DNA of 64,000 nucleotides from contig UQTA01000005.1 in NCBI GenBank assembly GCA_900543885.1, positions 1 through 64,000 on the forward strand. The letters run 5' to 3'. The notes below the pieces were generated by a model. That model did not search any database, was not told the origin of the DNA, and worked only from the letters and a program-made list of their open reading frames with translations. The first letter of the stretch is position 1. Every line of letters starts with the position of its first letter. Origin of the DNA: an uncultured Clostridium sp. (GTDB lineage: Bacteria; Bacillota; Clostridia; Lachnospirales; Lachnospiraceae). Made by a program: the position numbers and the translations under genes. Of the stretch, positions 26,156-34,562 are shown piece by piece.

Positions 26156-26992
26156 TTACTTTCTGAGAGCCGCCTGTACCAGATGTTTTGCAAGTACAGC
26201 AGTGGTAACTGCACCTACGCCTCCTGGAACAGGTGTAAGCTTTCCAGATTTTCCCTCTAACGTATCAGCTGCTGCATCACCGCAGAGTTTTCCGTTTTCA
26301 TCTACATTAATTCCTACATCGATCACTGTAGTATTTTCTCCTACATAAGAATCATCCAGCATTTTTGCTTTTCCAGCAGCTGCCACCAGGATCTCAGCCT
26401 GCTTACAGGTTCCCGGAAGGTCTTTTGTACGGGTGTGGCAGATGGTAACTGTTGCATTCTCTTTTAAAAGTAGCATGGAAAGCGGACGGCCTACTACCAT
26501 GCTGCGTCCTACGATGACTGCTCTTTTTCCTTCCATGGGAATATTATAGGCTTTTAATACTTCGATGACTGCCTCCGGTGTACATGGTGCAAAGCCAGTG
26601 GGGTCCCCGGAAAATACTTTTGCAATATTCACCGGTGAAATACCATCCAGATCTTTTTCCGGGTCGATCATAGCTTCAATGTCTTTTTCACAGATCTGCT
26701 TGGGAAGAGGGCGAAGGAGAAGGATGCCGCTTACCTCCGGATCTTCATTGATGGCAGTAAATTCTTTTTTGAAATCTTCATCTGTAATATCAACAGGAAA
26801 TGTATAGCACTGGGAGCGTAATCCAAATGCGTCCATTTTCTTTACAGCACCTCTTTCGTAGGACATGTCATCTGGATTTTCCCCTACGCGGACAATAGCC
26901 AGCTTTGGTGCCGGCCCATTTATTTTTTCAAGCATTGCCCCTACTTCTTCTTTGATCTTTGCGGAAACAGGAGCGCCTTTTATTAATTCCAT
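26156..26992 (-). CDS. folD: Bifunctional methylenetetrahydrofolate dehydrogenase / methenyltetrahydrofolate cyclohydrolase
   Basis: 278 residues. The catalytic region MSYERGAVKKMDAFG contains the Tyr and Lys of FolD. The conserved GILLLRPLPKQI..DPEKDLDGISPVN and VGRSMVVGRPLSMLL (NADP site) blocks follow. Ends with TPVPGGVGAVTTA. The usual LQLPLP motif reads LLRPLP, with Arg in place of Gln, a variation worth noting. FolD interconverts 5,10-methylene-, methenyl- and 10-formyl-THF in one-carbon metabolism. RBS AAAGGAGG. It follows fchA by 15 bp. Confidence 0.96.
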   Translation of the reverse strand: MELIKGAPVSAKIKEEVGAMLEKINGPAPKLAIVRVGENPDDMSYERGAVKKMDAFGLRSQCYTFPVDITDEDFKKEFTAINEDPEVSGILLLRPLPKQICEKDIEAMIDPEKDLDGISPVNIAKVFSGDPTGFAPCTPEAVIEVLKAYNIPMEGKRAVIVGRSMVVGRPLSMLLLKENATVTICHTRTKDLPGTCKQAEILVAAAGKAKMLDDSYVGENTTVIDVGINVDENGKLCGDAAADTLEGKSGKLTPVPGGVGAVTTAVLAKHLVQAALRK

Positions 26993-27007
26993 ATCTGTGT
27001 CCTCCTT

Positions 27008-27634
27008 TTATACAAGCTGTTCCAGGACTTTTTCGTAGATCTCATCTGCCTGGGAAGTACCGATCTTGATCATACGTTTTGCATTCTGGTTGATCTCTTC
27101 TGCTTTTTCACGGTTTTTCATGGATTTCGTGTTTATATATACATTCATAACAGCTCCAAGAAGCGCTGTACGGGTAAATTGTACAGCTACGCCAACATCG
27201 CTTACTGCCATGCGGCTGCCTTTATCTGCTAAAACGTCTAAGATTTCTAACAGTTCTAAGGCTTTCTCCATAATCTCTACCGGAACCATGCTGGCATCTA
27301 ACAGCTTTTCTTCCATAACCGTTTCCCTGTGTTCTTTTTCTTCCGGTGTGGCAGACGGCAGGCGGTAGCATTCTGCAAGAGGTGCGAATACCTCTGCATC
27401 ACGGTCGGATAAATGTAAGAATTCCTGCTGCATGTTTTTTAAGTGCTCCAGATATTCCTGCATTTCTTCTTCTACTTCTGCATATTTTTTCTTTCCTACA
27501 GTCAGGTTTACCACCATCTGTCCCAGGGCATTTCCCAGCGCTCCTGCTAAAGCAGATGCCCCGCCGCCACCTGGAACCGGTGCCTTGGAAGAAAGGACCT
27601 CCAGGTATTCGCATATCTTTTTCTCTTCTGTCAT
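27008..27634 (-). CDS. Cyclodeaminase/cyclohydrolase family protein (FchA-like)
   Basis: 208 residues, all helical. The N-terminal PVPGGGGASALAGALGNALGQMV is the signature of the formiminotetrahydrofolate cyclodeaminase / methenyl-THF cyclohydrolase fold. Standing next to folD it most likely acts on methenyl- or formimino-THF. The short form without a formiminotransferase domain is the type seen in acetogens and glycine or purine fermenters (known). Start at 27634 is chosen for AAGGAGAG eight bases upstream. Confidence 0.9.
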   Translation of the reverse strand: MTEEKKICEYLEVLSSKAPVPGGGGASALAGALGNALGQMVVNLTVGKKKYAEVEEEMQEYLEHLKNMQQEFLHLSDRDAEVFAPLAECYRLPSATPEEKEHRETVMEEKLLDASMVPVEIMEKALELLEILDVLADKGSRMAVSDVGVAVQFTRTALLGAVMNVYINTKSMKNREKAEEINQNAKRMIKIGTSQADEIYEKVLEQLV

Positions 27635-27741
27635 TTTCTCTCCTTGATCCATACGTTCTGTCTGCAAAGCAGACAGATTGATAAAGAAACATTTACCTTA
27701 ACATACACACAATGCATATTTTGTTTTCCATATTTTCCCAA

Positions 27742-28518
27742 TTACTGCTCTGCTTTAACCATCACATCTTTTGTCAGATCTTTGATGACTTCGCCTGCAA
27801 TGATCAGACCTACAACTGAGGGCACAAATGCCGTACTTCCCGGAATATCCCGGCGTTCCGTACATTTATTGGCTGCTCCCGGCGGGCAGATACAATGATT
27901 TCTGCAGCTGATCGCCATATCATTGATCGGTCTTACAGGCTGTTCTTCGGAGTAAACTACCTTTAATTTCTTTACTCCTCTTTTTTTCAGCTCACGGCGC
28001 ATGACTTTTGCCAGTGGGCAGACTTTTGTTTTATAAATATCTGCCACCCGGAACATGGTGGGATCTAATTTATTTCCGGCACCCATGGAACTGATGATGG
28101 GAACTCCCTTTTCTTTTGCTTTCATTACCAGTTCCAGCTTAGCTGTAACAGTATCTACTGCATCTACAATATAATCGTAGTCTTCAAATGGAAATTCCCC
28201 TGCATTTTCCGGCAGGAAGAAACATTTATGGACTTCTACTTCTGCATCTGGATTGATCTCCAGAATACGCTCTTTCATTACATCTGTCTTATATTTTCCT
28301 ACTGTTTTATGGGTTGCAATGATCTGGCGGTTTAAGTTTGTCAGACATACTTTGTCATCGTCGATCAGGTCAAATGCACCTACTCCGCTTCGCACCAGTG
28401 CCTCACACACATAGCCGCCTACTCCGCCGATCCCGAATACTGCCACCCGGGAAGAAGCCAGCTTCTCCATGGCTGCTTTGCCAAATAATAATTCTGTTCT
28501 TGAAAACTGATTTAACAT
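27742..28518 (-). CDS. tcdA: tRNA threonylcarbamoyladenosine dehydratase, ThiF/MoeB superfamily
   Basis: 258 residues. Begins NQFSRTELLFG, then the nucleotide-binding loop VFGIGGVGGYVCEALVRSG, the DDD-type segment LIDDDKVCLTNLNRQ, and a CICPPGAANKC stretch in the C-terminal part. This is the TcdA/YgdL pattern: an ATP-dependent enzyme that cyclises t6A37 of tRNAs to ct6A. The start at 28518 follows AGAGGAAAA; an upstream ATG would add an unlikely basic extension. The same strand as fchA and folD, but with a 107-bp gap. Confidence 0.88.
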   Translation of the reverse strand: MLNQFSRTELLFGKAAMEKLASSRVAVFGIGGVGGYVCEALVRSGVGAFDLIDDDKVCLTNLNRQIIATHKTVGKYKTDVMKERILEINPDAEVEVHKCFFLPENAGEFPFEDYDYIVDAVDTVTAKLELVMKAKEKGVPIISSMGAGNKLDPTMFRVADIYKTKVCPLAKVMRRELKKRGVKKLKVVYSEEQPVRPINDMAISCRNHCICPPGAANKCTERRDIPGSTAFVPSVVGLIIAGEVIKDLTKDVMVKAEQ

Positions 28519-28600
28519 ATGTTTTTTCCTCTTTGCAGTTCTCTTTAAGTGTAATAAAAACAATCTGTTTCTTAAAAAATGATACTTCATACCTGCTGTC

Positions 28601-28629
28601 TTGTCAATTGGTAAACCTTTGGGTATAAT
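28601..28629 (+). promoter_or_regulatory. Promoter of the 77-residue gene
   Basis: TTGTCA (28601-28606), 17-bp spacer, perfect TATAAT (28624-28629), 48 bp ahead of the start codon. Confidence 0.75.
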
Positions 28630-28676
28630 AGTTATAACTAACTGGCGTATTCAGCCGCGAAAGAGGTGTACAGGAC

Positions 28677-28910
28677 ATGAATCCAATGAATTTTCTTGCT
28701 TTAAAACCATCCTGGGAAAAATTCCGGACCAATCACCCGAAGATGATCTCCTTTGTGAAAACAGCTTCCAGGGAAAGCTTTTTAGATGAGGGCAGCCTGA
28801 TCGAGATCAAGGTTACAAACAGTTCTGGAAAGACCATGGCTGCTAATATCCGGGTAAAAAAAGATGATATTGAGTTTTTAGGAGGCTTAAAAAATGCGCT
28901 GGAGAAATGA
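28677..28910 (+). CDS. Conserved small protein of unknown function
   Basis: 77 residues, no membrane helix, no Cys. Begins MNPMNFLALKPSWEKFRTNH and contains a beta-rich stretch (SLIEIKVTNSSGKTMAANIRV) followed by a short helix. A strong promoter and AGAGGTG ribosome site support it as a real gene. I do not recognise the family with certainty. It lies upstream of the flotillin gene with 172 bp between them, so co-transcription is possible but not shown. Confidence 0.7.
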   Translation: MNPMNFLALKPSWEKFRTNHPKMISFVKTASRESFLDEGSLIEIKVTNSSGKTMAANIRVKKDDIEFLGGLKNALEK

Positions 28911-29082
28911 TTTCCCCAGCTTTTTCTTTTTTCCTTACTTTTTTTTGACAATTTAATGAAGTGTATATATTTTAGAACATTTGTATGTTAAAATTCAGAT
29001 ACATATCAATACATGCAGATAATACAGCACTTTACTTTAAGCTGCGGACACAGCTTTCCGGCAGTGTCAGAAAGGAGTTCCT

Positions 29083-30651
29083 ATGTTAGAACTGATCCTC
29101 TATTTTGGTCCCGTTATCCTGGTAGTGCTTCTGGTGCTTCTCATCATAACCCAGGGGTATGTAAAAGCCCCGCCGGATCACGCCTACATTATTTCCGGTC
29201 TCAGAAAAGAGCCCAGAGTCCTGGTAGGCCGCGCCGGTTTAAAGCTGCCTTTTTTTGAACAGTTAGATAAACTGTATCTTGGCCAGATCACTGTTGATAT
29301 TAAAACAGATGAATACATTCCTACCAACGATTTTATCAATGTCATGGTAGATGCAGTTGCAAAGGTGCGCGTGGCAGATGATCCGGCTATGTTAAAGCTT
29401 GCTATGCGAAACTTCTTAAATAAGAACTCCGCCAAGATCGCCGCTGATCTGCAGGATTCTCTTCAGGGCAACATGCGTGAGATCATTGGTACGCTGACCC
29501 TTCGTGCCATTAATACAGACCGGGATTCTTTCTCTGACCAGGTTATGGCAAAGGCTTCCAAGGATATGGAAAAGCTTGGGATTGAGATCCTTTCCTGCAA
29601 TATCCAGAATGTAACTGATGAACATGGCCTGATCCAGGATCTTGGTATGGATAACACATCTAAGATCCGCAAGGATGCTTCTATTGCAAAGGCAGAAGCT
29701 GAACGTGATATTGCCATCGCCCAGGCAGCTGCAGATAAAGCTTCCAATGAAGCACGGGTTCTGGCAGAAACAGAGATCGCCCAGAAAAACAATGAACTGG
29801 CTATTAAAAAGGCTGAACTGCAGAAAGCCTCTGACACGAAAAAGGCTGAAGCAGATGCTGCTTACGAGATCCAGAAACAGGAACAGCAAAAGACCATCCA
29901 GGCAGCTACTGTAAATGCCCAGATTGCCAAAGCTGAACGTGAAGCTGAACTGCGCAAACAGGAAGTTGCTGTACAGCAGCAGGCATTAGAAGCTGAGATC
30001 AATAAAAAAGCGGATGCCGACCGCTACGCTATTGAACAGGCAGCCGCAGCTGACCTGACCCGCCGCCAGAGAGAGGCGGAAGCTAAGAAATATGAGCGTG
30101 AAAAAGAAGCAGAAGCGCAAAAAGCACAGGCAGAAGCACAGAAATATGCCATGCTCCAGGAAGCAGAAGGTATCCGTGCCAAAGGTGAAGCAGAAGCTGC
30201 TGCCATCCAGGCAAAGGCTCTTGCAGAAGCAGAAGGTATGGAGAAAAAAGCCCAGGCTTACCAGAAATACAACCACGCTGCCATGGCAGAAATGATGATG
30301 AAAGTCCTTCCTGAGATTGCAGGAAAGATCGCAGAACCTTTATCCCAGATCGACAAGATCACTATTATCGGCGGAGGAAATGGGGCTGATGACGGTGTTG
30401 GCAATATTGCAGGTAATGTTCCTGTTGTTATGGCAAAGCTGTTTGAGTCCATGAAAGAGGCTACAGGCGTAGATCTTGCTGAGATCATGAAGGCAGATAC
30501 ATATGATGCCAAAGTCACCCGGAATATTAATCTGAATGGGGCTGAGGATGCTTTGAAACAGGTACTCGCTGCTGATACAGATCCCGCTGACAAACTTGTT
30601 GCTGAAAATGGAGCAGCTCCTGATACCAGTTCTGCCACAGTGAATTCCTGA
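29083..30651 (+). CDS. Flotillin-like SPFH-domain membrane scaffold protein
   Basis: 522 residues. One N-terminal membrane helix (about 2-25), SPFH/Band 7 domain (about 28-200: PPDHAYIISGLRKEPRVLVG..), a long coiled coil with repeats of Glu-Ala (about 200-400), and a Gly-rich tail. This is the flotillin/YqiK architecture rather than the YuaG-short form. Flotillins organise membrane microdomains and protein traffic in bacteria. Typical partner NfeD (YuaF) is absent here. RBS AGAAAGGAG. A strong bidirectional terminator follows. Confidence 0.93.
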   Translation: MLELILYFGPVILVVLLVLLIITQGYVKAPPDHAYIISGLRKEPRVLVGRAGLKLPFFEQLDKLYLGQITVDIKTDEYIPTNDFINVMVDAVAKVRVADDPAMLKLAMRNFLNKNSAKIAADLQDSLQGNMREIIGTLTLRAINTDRDSFSDQVMAKASKDMEKLGIEILSCNIQNVTDEHGLIQDLGMDNTSKIRKDASIAKAEAERDIAIAQAAADKASNEARVLAETEIAQKNNELAIKKAELQKASDTKKAEADAAYEIQKQEQQKTIQAATVNAQIAKAEREAELRKQEVAVQQQALEAEINKKADADRYAIEQAAAADLTRRQREAEAKKYEREKEAEAQKAQAEAQKYAMLQEAEGIRAKGEAEAAAIQAKALAEAEGMEKKAQAYQKYNHAAMAEMMMKVLPEIAGKIAEPLSQIDKITIIGGGNGADDGVGNIAGNVPVVMAKLFESMKEATGVDLAEIMKADTYDAKVTRNINLNGAEDALKQVLAADTDPADKLVAENGAAPDTSSATVNS

Positions 30652-30676
30652 CCACATTTGTATAAATTTTTTGTTC

Positions 30677-30716
30677 AAAAAAGGGTTGCTGCACATAAAC
30701 ACAGCAACCCTTTTTT
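30677..30716. terminator. Bidirectional terminator between flotillin and symporter genes
   Basis: AGGGTTGCTG and CAGCAACCCT-like arms flanked by A6 on the left and T8 on the right, so it works in both directions for these convergent genes. Confidence 0.92.
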
Positions 30717-30721
30717 TTATA

Positions 30722-31948
30722 TTATTTTTTTAACCCTACTGTATTTAATTCGCCTTCACTTTTTGCTACTACAACTGCTGCAGCAGCATCACCTACAATA
30801 TTAGGAATAACTCGTGCCATGTTCAAAATGCGGTCAATACCAGCTAACAGACCAATTGTTTCCAATGGCAGATGTACTGCATTCAAGACAATCGTCAGCA
30901 TCACCAGACCAGAACCAGGGATACCTGCTGTTCCTACGGAAGCTAAAACTGCTGTTACCATGACCATGATCTGCTGGGTCAGTGTTAATTGAATGCCAAA
31001 AACCTGTGATGCAAAAATAACTGCTACTGCCTCATAAATTGCTGTTCCATTCATATTCATAACTGCACCGAATGGAATAACAAAATCTGCAATCTTATCA
31101 CTGACACCTAACTCTTTCGTGCATTTTAAGTTTAATGGTATCGTTGCCACACTGGAGCAGGTTGCAAATACAAAAAGCATTGCTTCTTTCATGACCGAGA
31201 AAAAACGGATCGGACTGATTCCGCCGTACAGACCAGCCATTAATCCACCTTGTACAAAAATGGTAAATAATGCACAGGTAATATAACATGCAGCAATTGT
31301 TTTCATATAAGGAAGCATTACATCCATACCATATTTACCAACAATATTTGCCATCAGACCAAATACGCCATATGGTGTAAATTCCAGAACAATATTCGTA
31401 ATTTCCTTCCATGCCTCTGTCCATGCACGAAAGAAATTCAAAACAGGTTCTCCTTTTTCTCCCAGTTTGATCAAAGCAAAGCCTAACAATAATGAGAAAA
31501 AGATGATCTGAAGCAGATTTTGTGTGCTTAAAGAATTAAATGGATTGGTTGGGATAATGTCCATCAGGGTATCTACAATACTTGGGATTTCTTTTGCATC
31601 ATAGGCCTGCGCTGACTCCATCACAAATCCAGCACCGATCTGCATGATATTACATAAAACAAGACCAATAGCAACGGCTATTGCAGTACCGCCAAGAAAA
31701 ATTCCTAATGTCTTTCCTCCAATTTTTCCTAATGTTTTAAAATCCTTTACATCTGCTGCCGAACATATCAAAAGTCCCAGCACCAATGGTGCAACTACCA
31801 TGGTCAAAAGACGTGTTAGGATTGTTCCAAGAAATGCCAGCTTTGTTGCTTTCTCTCCAAAAATAAGTCCTGCTGCAATACCAAGAACAAATCCCACCAT
31901 AATTCTTGTAAATAAACCCAGCTGATTCCATTTTTTTATTGGATTCAT
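30722..31948 (-). CDS. Dicarboxylate/amino acid:cation symporter (DAACS family)
   Basis: 408 residues with about eight helices and two re-entrant loops. Family motifs are present: AFATCSSVATIPLNLKC-type serine-rich loop (FATCSSVATIP), PFGAVMNMNGTAIY and GIPGSGLVMLTIVL. The family (GltP, DctA, SstT) couples sodium or protons to uptake of glutamate, aspartate or C4-dicarboxylates. Start at 31948 leaves a 19-bp gap after the dehydratase gene; a longer frame overlaps it. Co-transcribed with the UxaA-type gene, so its substrate probably feeds that enzyme. Confidence 0.93.
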   Translation of the reverse strand: MNPIKKWNQLGLFTRIMVGFVLGIAAGLIFGEKATKLAFLGTILTRLLTMVVAPLVLGLLICSAADVKDFKTLGKIGGKTLGIFLGGTAIAVAIGLVLCNIMQIGAGFVMESAQAYDAKEIPSIVDTLMDIIPTNPFNSLSTQNLLQIIFFSLLLGFALIKLGEKGEPVLNFFRAWTEAWKEITNIVLEFTPYGVFGLMANIVGKYGMDVMLPYMKTIAACYITCALFTIFVQGGLMAGLYGGISPIRFFSVMKEAMLFVFATCSSVATIPLNLKCTKELGVSDKIADFVIPFGAVMNMNGTAIYEAVAVIFASQVFGIQLTLTQQIMVMVTAVLASVGTAGIPGSGLVMLTIVLNAVHLPLETIGLLAGIDRILNMARVIPNIVGDAAAAVVVAKSEGELNTVGLKK

Positions 31949-31967
31949 ATGTGCACACCCCCGCTTT

Positions 31968-33476
31968 TTATACAAATCTGCATACATGGTCTACTGCAAT
32001 ATCAGAAAATCCATAAGCTTCTGCTTTGGTCAGTTTGCCGTTGCAGACCTGAACGATCTCATCTAAAAGCATTTTTCCGCTTTCTTCAATTGTCTTCGTA
32101 CCCTCAATGATCCCGCTTAAATCCACATCCATGTTGTCTTCCATGTGTGTATAAGTCCGTTTATTGGCTGTTACTTTTAAAACAGGTGCAATAGCGTTTC
32201 CTGTTGGTGTTCCCCGTCCAGTTGTAAATATGACGCAGGCACATCCGGCTGCCACCATGGATGTAACAGAAGAGATGTCATATCCTGCTGTATCCATAAC
32301 AATGGCACCATGTTTGCTCGGGCGTACCGCCTGCTCTAATACTTCAACTATAGGTCTTGTTCCGCCTTTACGGATACATCCAAGACTCTTTTCATCCAGT
32401 GTAGAAAGGCCTCCTGCTTTGTTTCCAGGTGTTGGCTGTCCTGCACGGCAGTCCTGTCCTGCCTGTTTTAAATGTTTTTCATATTCTTCACAGACACGGA
32501 TTACCTGATTGTGGATCTTAGGTGTTGCTCCTCGTTTTGCCACAATATGTTCTCCTCCGATCCATTCAATAGACTCACTCATGATCGTAGATGCACCAAG
32601 ATCCACTAAAAGATCACTTAATTCTCCTACTGCAGGATTGGAAGCAATTCCTGATGTAGCATCTGATCCGCCGCATTCAATTCCCATAAGCAGTTCAGAA
32701 ATATCGCACCATTCTTTTCTTACGAGACCAGCCTGTGCAGCCAGTTCTCTTGCTGCTCTTGTAGCCTTTTCAATGGTCTTTAAGGTACCGCCTTCTTCCT
32801 GGATTCCAAAGGATACTACCGGTTTATCTGTCATCTTCTGGATCTTTTCTCTTAACTGCTTATGTCCTACCGTTTCGCATCCAAGACCGATGATCACAAC
32901 TCCGTATACATTAGGATTACATGCAAATCCTGTTAAAATTTTCTGGGACATGGCTGTATTGTCTGCTACATCTGAACATCCTGTGTTAAATACAATGTTT
33001 ACTGCTCCCCTTACCTGGCTTGCAACAATACGGCTTGACTCACTTCCGCAGGCACAGGCTGGAAGAATCAGTACATGATTACGGATCCCCACTCTTCCAT
33101 CGGAACGTCGGTATCCCAGAAACTGGATTTTTTCTCCATTTTCTGTTTTCCGGATCTCAACAGGCTCTTCGCCCTTTTCTTCTACCAGTTCGCTTTCATA
33201 GTCACGGGGCACGCTGTAAATATTGTTATGATCTACCAGGCATCCTTCATTGATTTTTCTTGTAGTCTTTCCGATCAGCTCTCCATATTTTATAACTTCC
33301 TGTCCTTCATCCAGATCTGTCAGTGAGATCTTATGGGAAAATGGGATTGCCTCTTTTGCTAAAATTTCCAGATTCTCATTTTTGCTGCGGTAATGGACCA
33401 CTTCCCCTGCTTTTACATCTCTTACACAGGTTACTACATTGTCTTTTGGATCCATGATCAGTGCATCTACCTTCAT
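31968..33476 (-). CDS. UxaA family dehydratase (altronate/galactarate type)
   Basis: 502 residues, the full-length form with an N-terminal SAF domain (about 1-90, DNVVTCVRDVKAGEVV) and a C-terminal catalytic part. Signature segments FLGYRRSDGRVGIRNHVLILP, GLGCETVGHKQL and GIECGGSDATSG, plus MDTAGYDISSVTSMVAAGCACVIFTTGRGTPTGNAIAPV in pieces, match UxaA/GarD. Such enzymes remove water from sugar acids or related hydroxy acids with Fe2+. Pairing with a dicarboxylate symporter suggests a hydroxy-dicarboxylate rather than altronate; this is inference. Start 33476 has AGGAGG. Confidence 0.9.
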   Translation of the reverse strand: MKVDALIMDPKDNVVTCVRDVKAGEVVHYRSKNENLEILAKEAIPFSHKISLTDLDEGQEVIKYGELIGKTTRKINEGCLVDHNNIYSVPRDYESELVEEKGEEPVEIRKTENGEKIQFLGYRRSDGRVGIRNHVLILPACACGSESSRIVASQVRGAVNIVFNTGCSDVADNTAMSQKILTGFACNPNVYGVVIIGLGCETVGHKQLREKIQKMTDKPVVSFGIQEEGGTLKTIEKATRAARELAAQAGLVRKEWCDISELLMGIECGGSDATSGIASNPAVGELSDLLVDLGASTIMSESIEWIGGEHIVAKRGATPKIHNQVIRVCEEYEKHLKQAGQDCRAGQPTPGNKAGGLSTLDEKSLGCIRKGGTRPIVEVLEQAVRPSKHGAIVMDTAGYDISSVTSMVAAGCACVIFTTGRGTPTGNAIAPVLKVTANKRTYTHMEDNMDVDLSGIIEGTKTIEESGKMLLDEIVQVCNGKLTKAEAYGFSDIAVDHVCRFV

Positions 33477-33548
33477 ATTTTTCCTCCTGCTACATTCATT
33501 TTTTTGGCTCATCTGTATCTCTTGACATCAGTATAGATCTGCTATATG

Positions 33549-33594
33549 ATAAAATCAATTTTATGATTTTTATGTTATTATAAATTAAATTTAT
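33549..33594. promoter_or_regulatory. Paired palindromes, likely LysR operator
   Basis: ATAAAATCAATTTTAT (33549-33564) and ATAAATTAAATTTAT (33580-33594) lie in the 135-bp divergent gap. Both fit the T-N11-A symmetric form of LysR sites and are spaced 31 bp start to start, about three helical turns. Expected to bind the regulator encoded at 33612. Confidence 0.6.
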
Positions 33595-33611
33595 ACGCAA
33601 AAGGAGATCCC

Positions 33612-34562
33612 ATGCAGCTAGAAATGAAATATATTTACACTGTTTATCAATGCGGAAGCTTCTCAAAAGCAGCCGAAAAGCTTTTCCTGACCCAGCCTGC
33701 TTTAAGTATTTCCGTACAAAAAGTAGAACATGAAGTGGGAATGCCCTTATTTAACCGGGACAAAAAGCCTTTGGAGCTGACTGAAGCCGGCATGATCTAT
33801 ATCCAGAAAATTGAACAGATCCAGCATTTAGAGCAGGAGCTTGCCATGCAGCTGAATGACCTGACTGATCTGAAAACAGGACATCTGCGTGTTGGCGGAA
33901 CTCATTATTTTAATGCCTATATTCTTCCCCCTGTTATTGCAGCTTACAAAAAAAAGTTCCCGGGGATCAGTTTTCAACTTATTGAAGCTGGTTCCTGGGA
34001 ACTGATTGATATGTTAAAAAATGACAAAATAGACTTGACCTTTAATTGTACTCCTAATCCTTCTGATAAACTGCGTCGTTCTCCTTCCTTTCAGGATACG
34101 ATCCTGTTAGCTGTTCCAAGCCATTTTTCTGTAAACCGTTTTTTCACTGAAACAGCCCTTTCTTCCCAGGATGTCCTGGCCCGTAAGTTTGAAGATCCGG
34201 ATTGTCCTTCTATCACTTTGCAGGCATTTGCAGATACACCTTTTATTTTACTGACTCCAGGCAACAATCTTCGTAAACGGAGTATGACTTTTTTTAAAGA
34301 AGCAGGAATAACTCCCAATATCACCATGGAGGTATCACAGTTGGTAACCTCTTATCATCTGGCCAGATCCGGGATCGGGGCAGCTTTTATCAGTGACTGG
34401 ATGCTGACTAACGCACACCCTGAAATGTCTTATTATAAGATCAATTCTCCTGCTTCTGCGCGGTTATTTGATATCGTTACTTCAGGTAAGAATTATTTAT
34501 CCAAAGCCCAGAAGGCCTTTATTGATCTTTTTCAGGCTTATTATAAAAATTATATCTATTGA
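33612..34562 (+). CDS. LysR family transcriptional regulator
   Basis: 316 residues. Winged helix at 1-60: FSKAAEKLFLTQPALSISVQKVEHEVG is a typical LysR recognition region. The rest is a periplasmic-binding-like effector domain (about 90-300). Divergent from the dehydratase-symporter operon, which it likely activates in response to the imported acid. RBS AAAAGGAG. Its stop overlaps the stop of the convergent histidine-kinase gene by 7 bp, with no terminator between. Confidence 0.94.
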   Translation: MQLEMKYIYTVYQCGSFSKAAEKLFLTQPALSISVQKVEHEVGMPLFNRDKKPLELTEAGMIYIQKIEQIQHLEQELAMQLNDLTDLKTGHLRVGGTHYFNAYILPPVIAAYKKKFPGISFQLIEAGSWELIDMLKNDKIDLTFNCTPNPSDKLRRSPSFQDTILLAVPSHFSVNRFFTETALSSQDVLARKFEDPDCPSITLQAFADTPFILLTPGNNLRKRSMTFFKEAGITPNITMEVSQLVTSYHLARSGIGAAFISDWMLTNAHPEMSYYKINSPASARLFDIVTSGKNYLSKAQKAFIDLFQAYYKNYIY

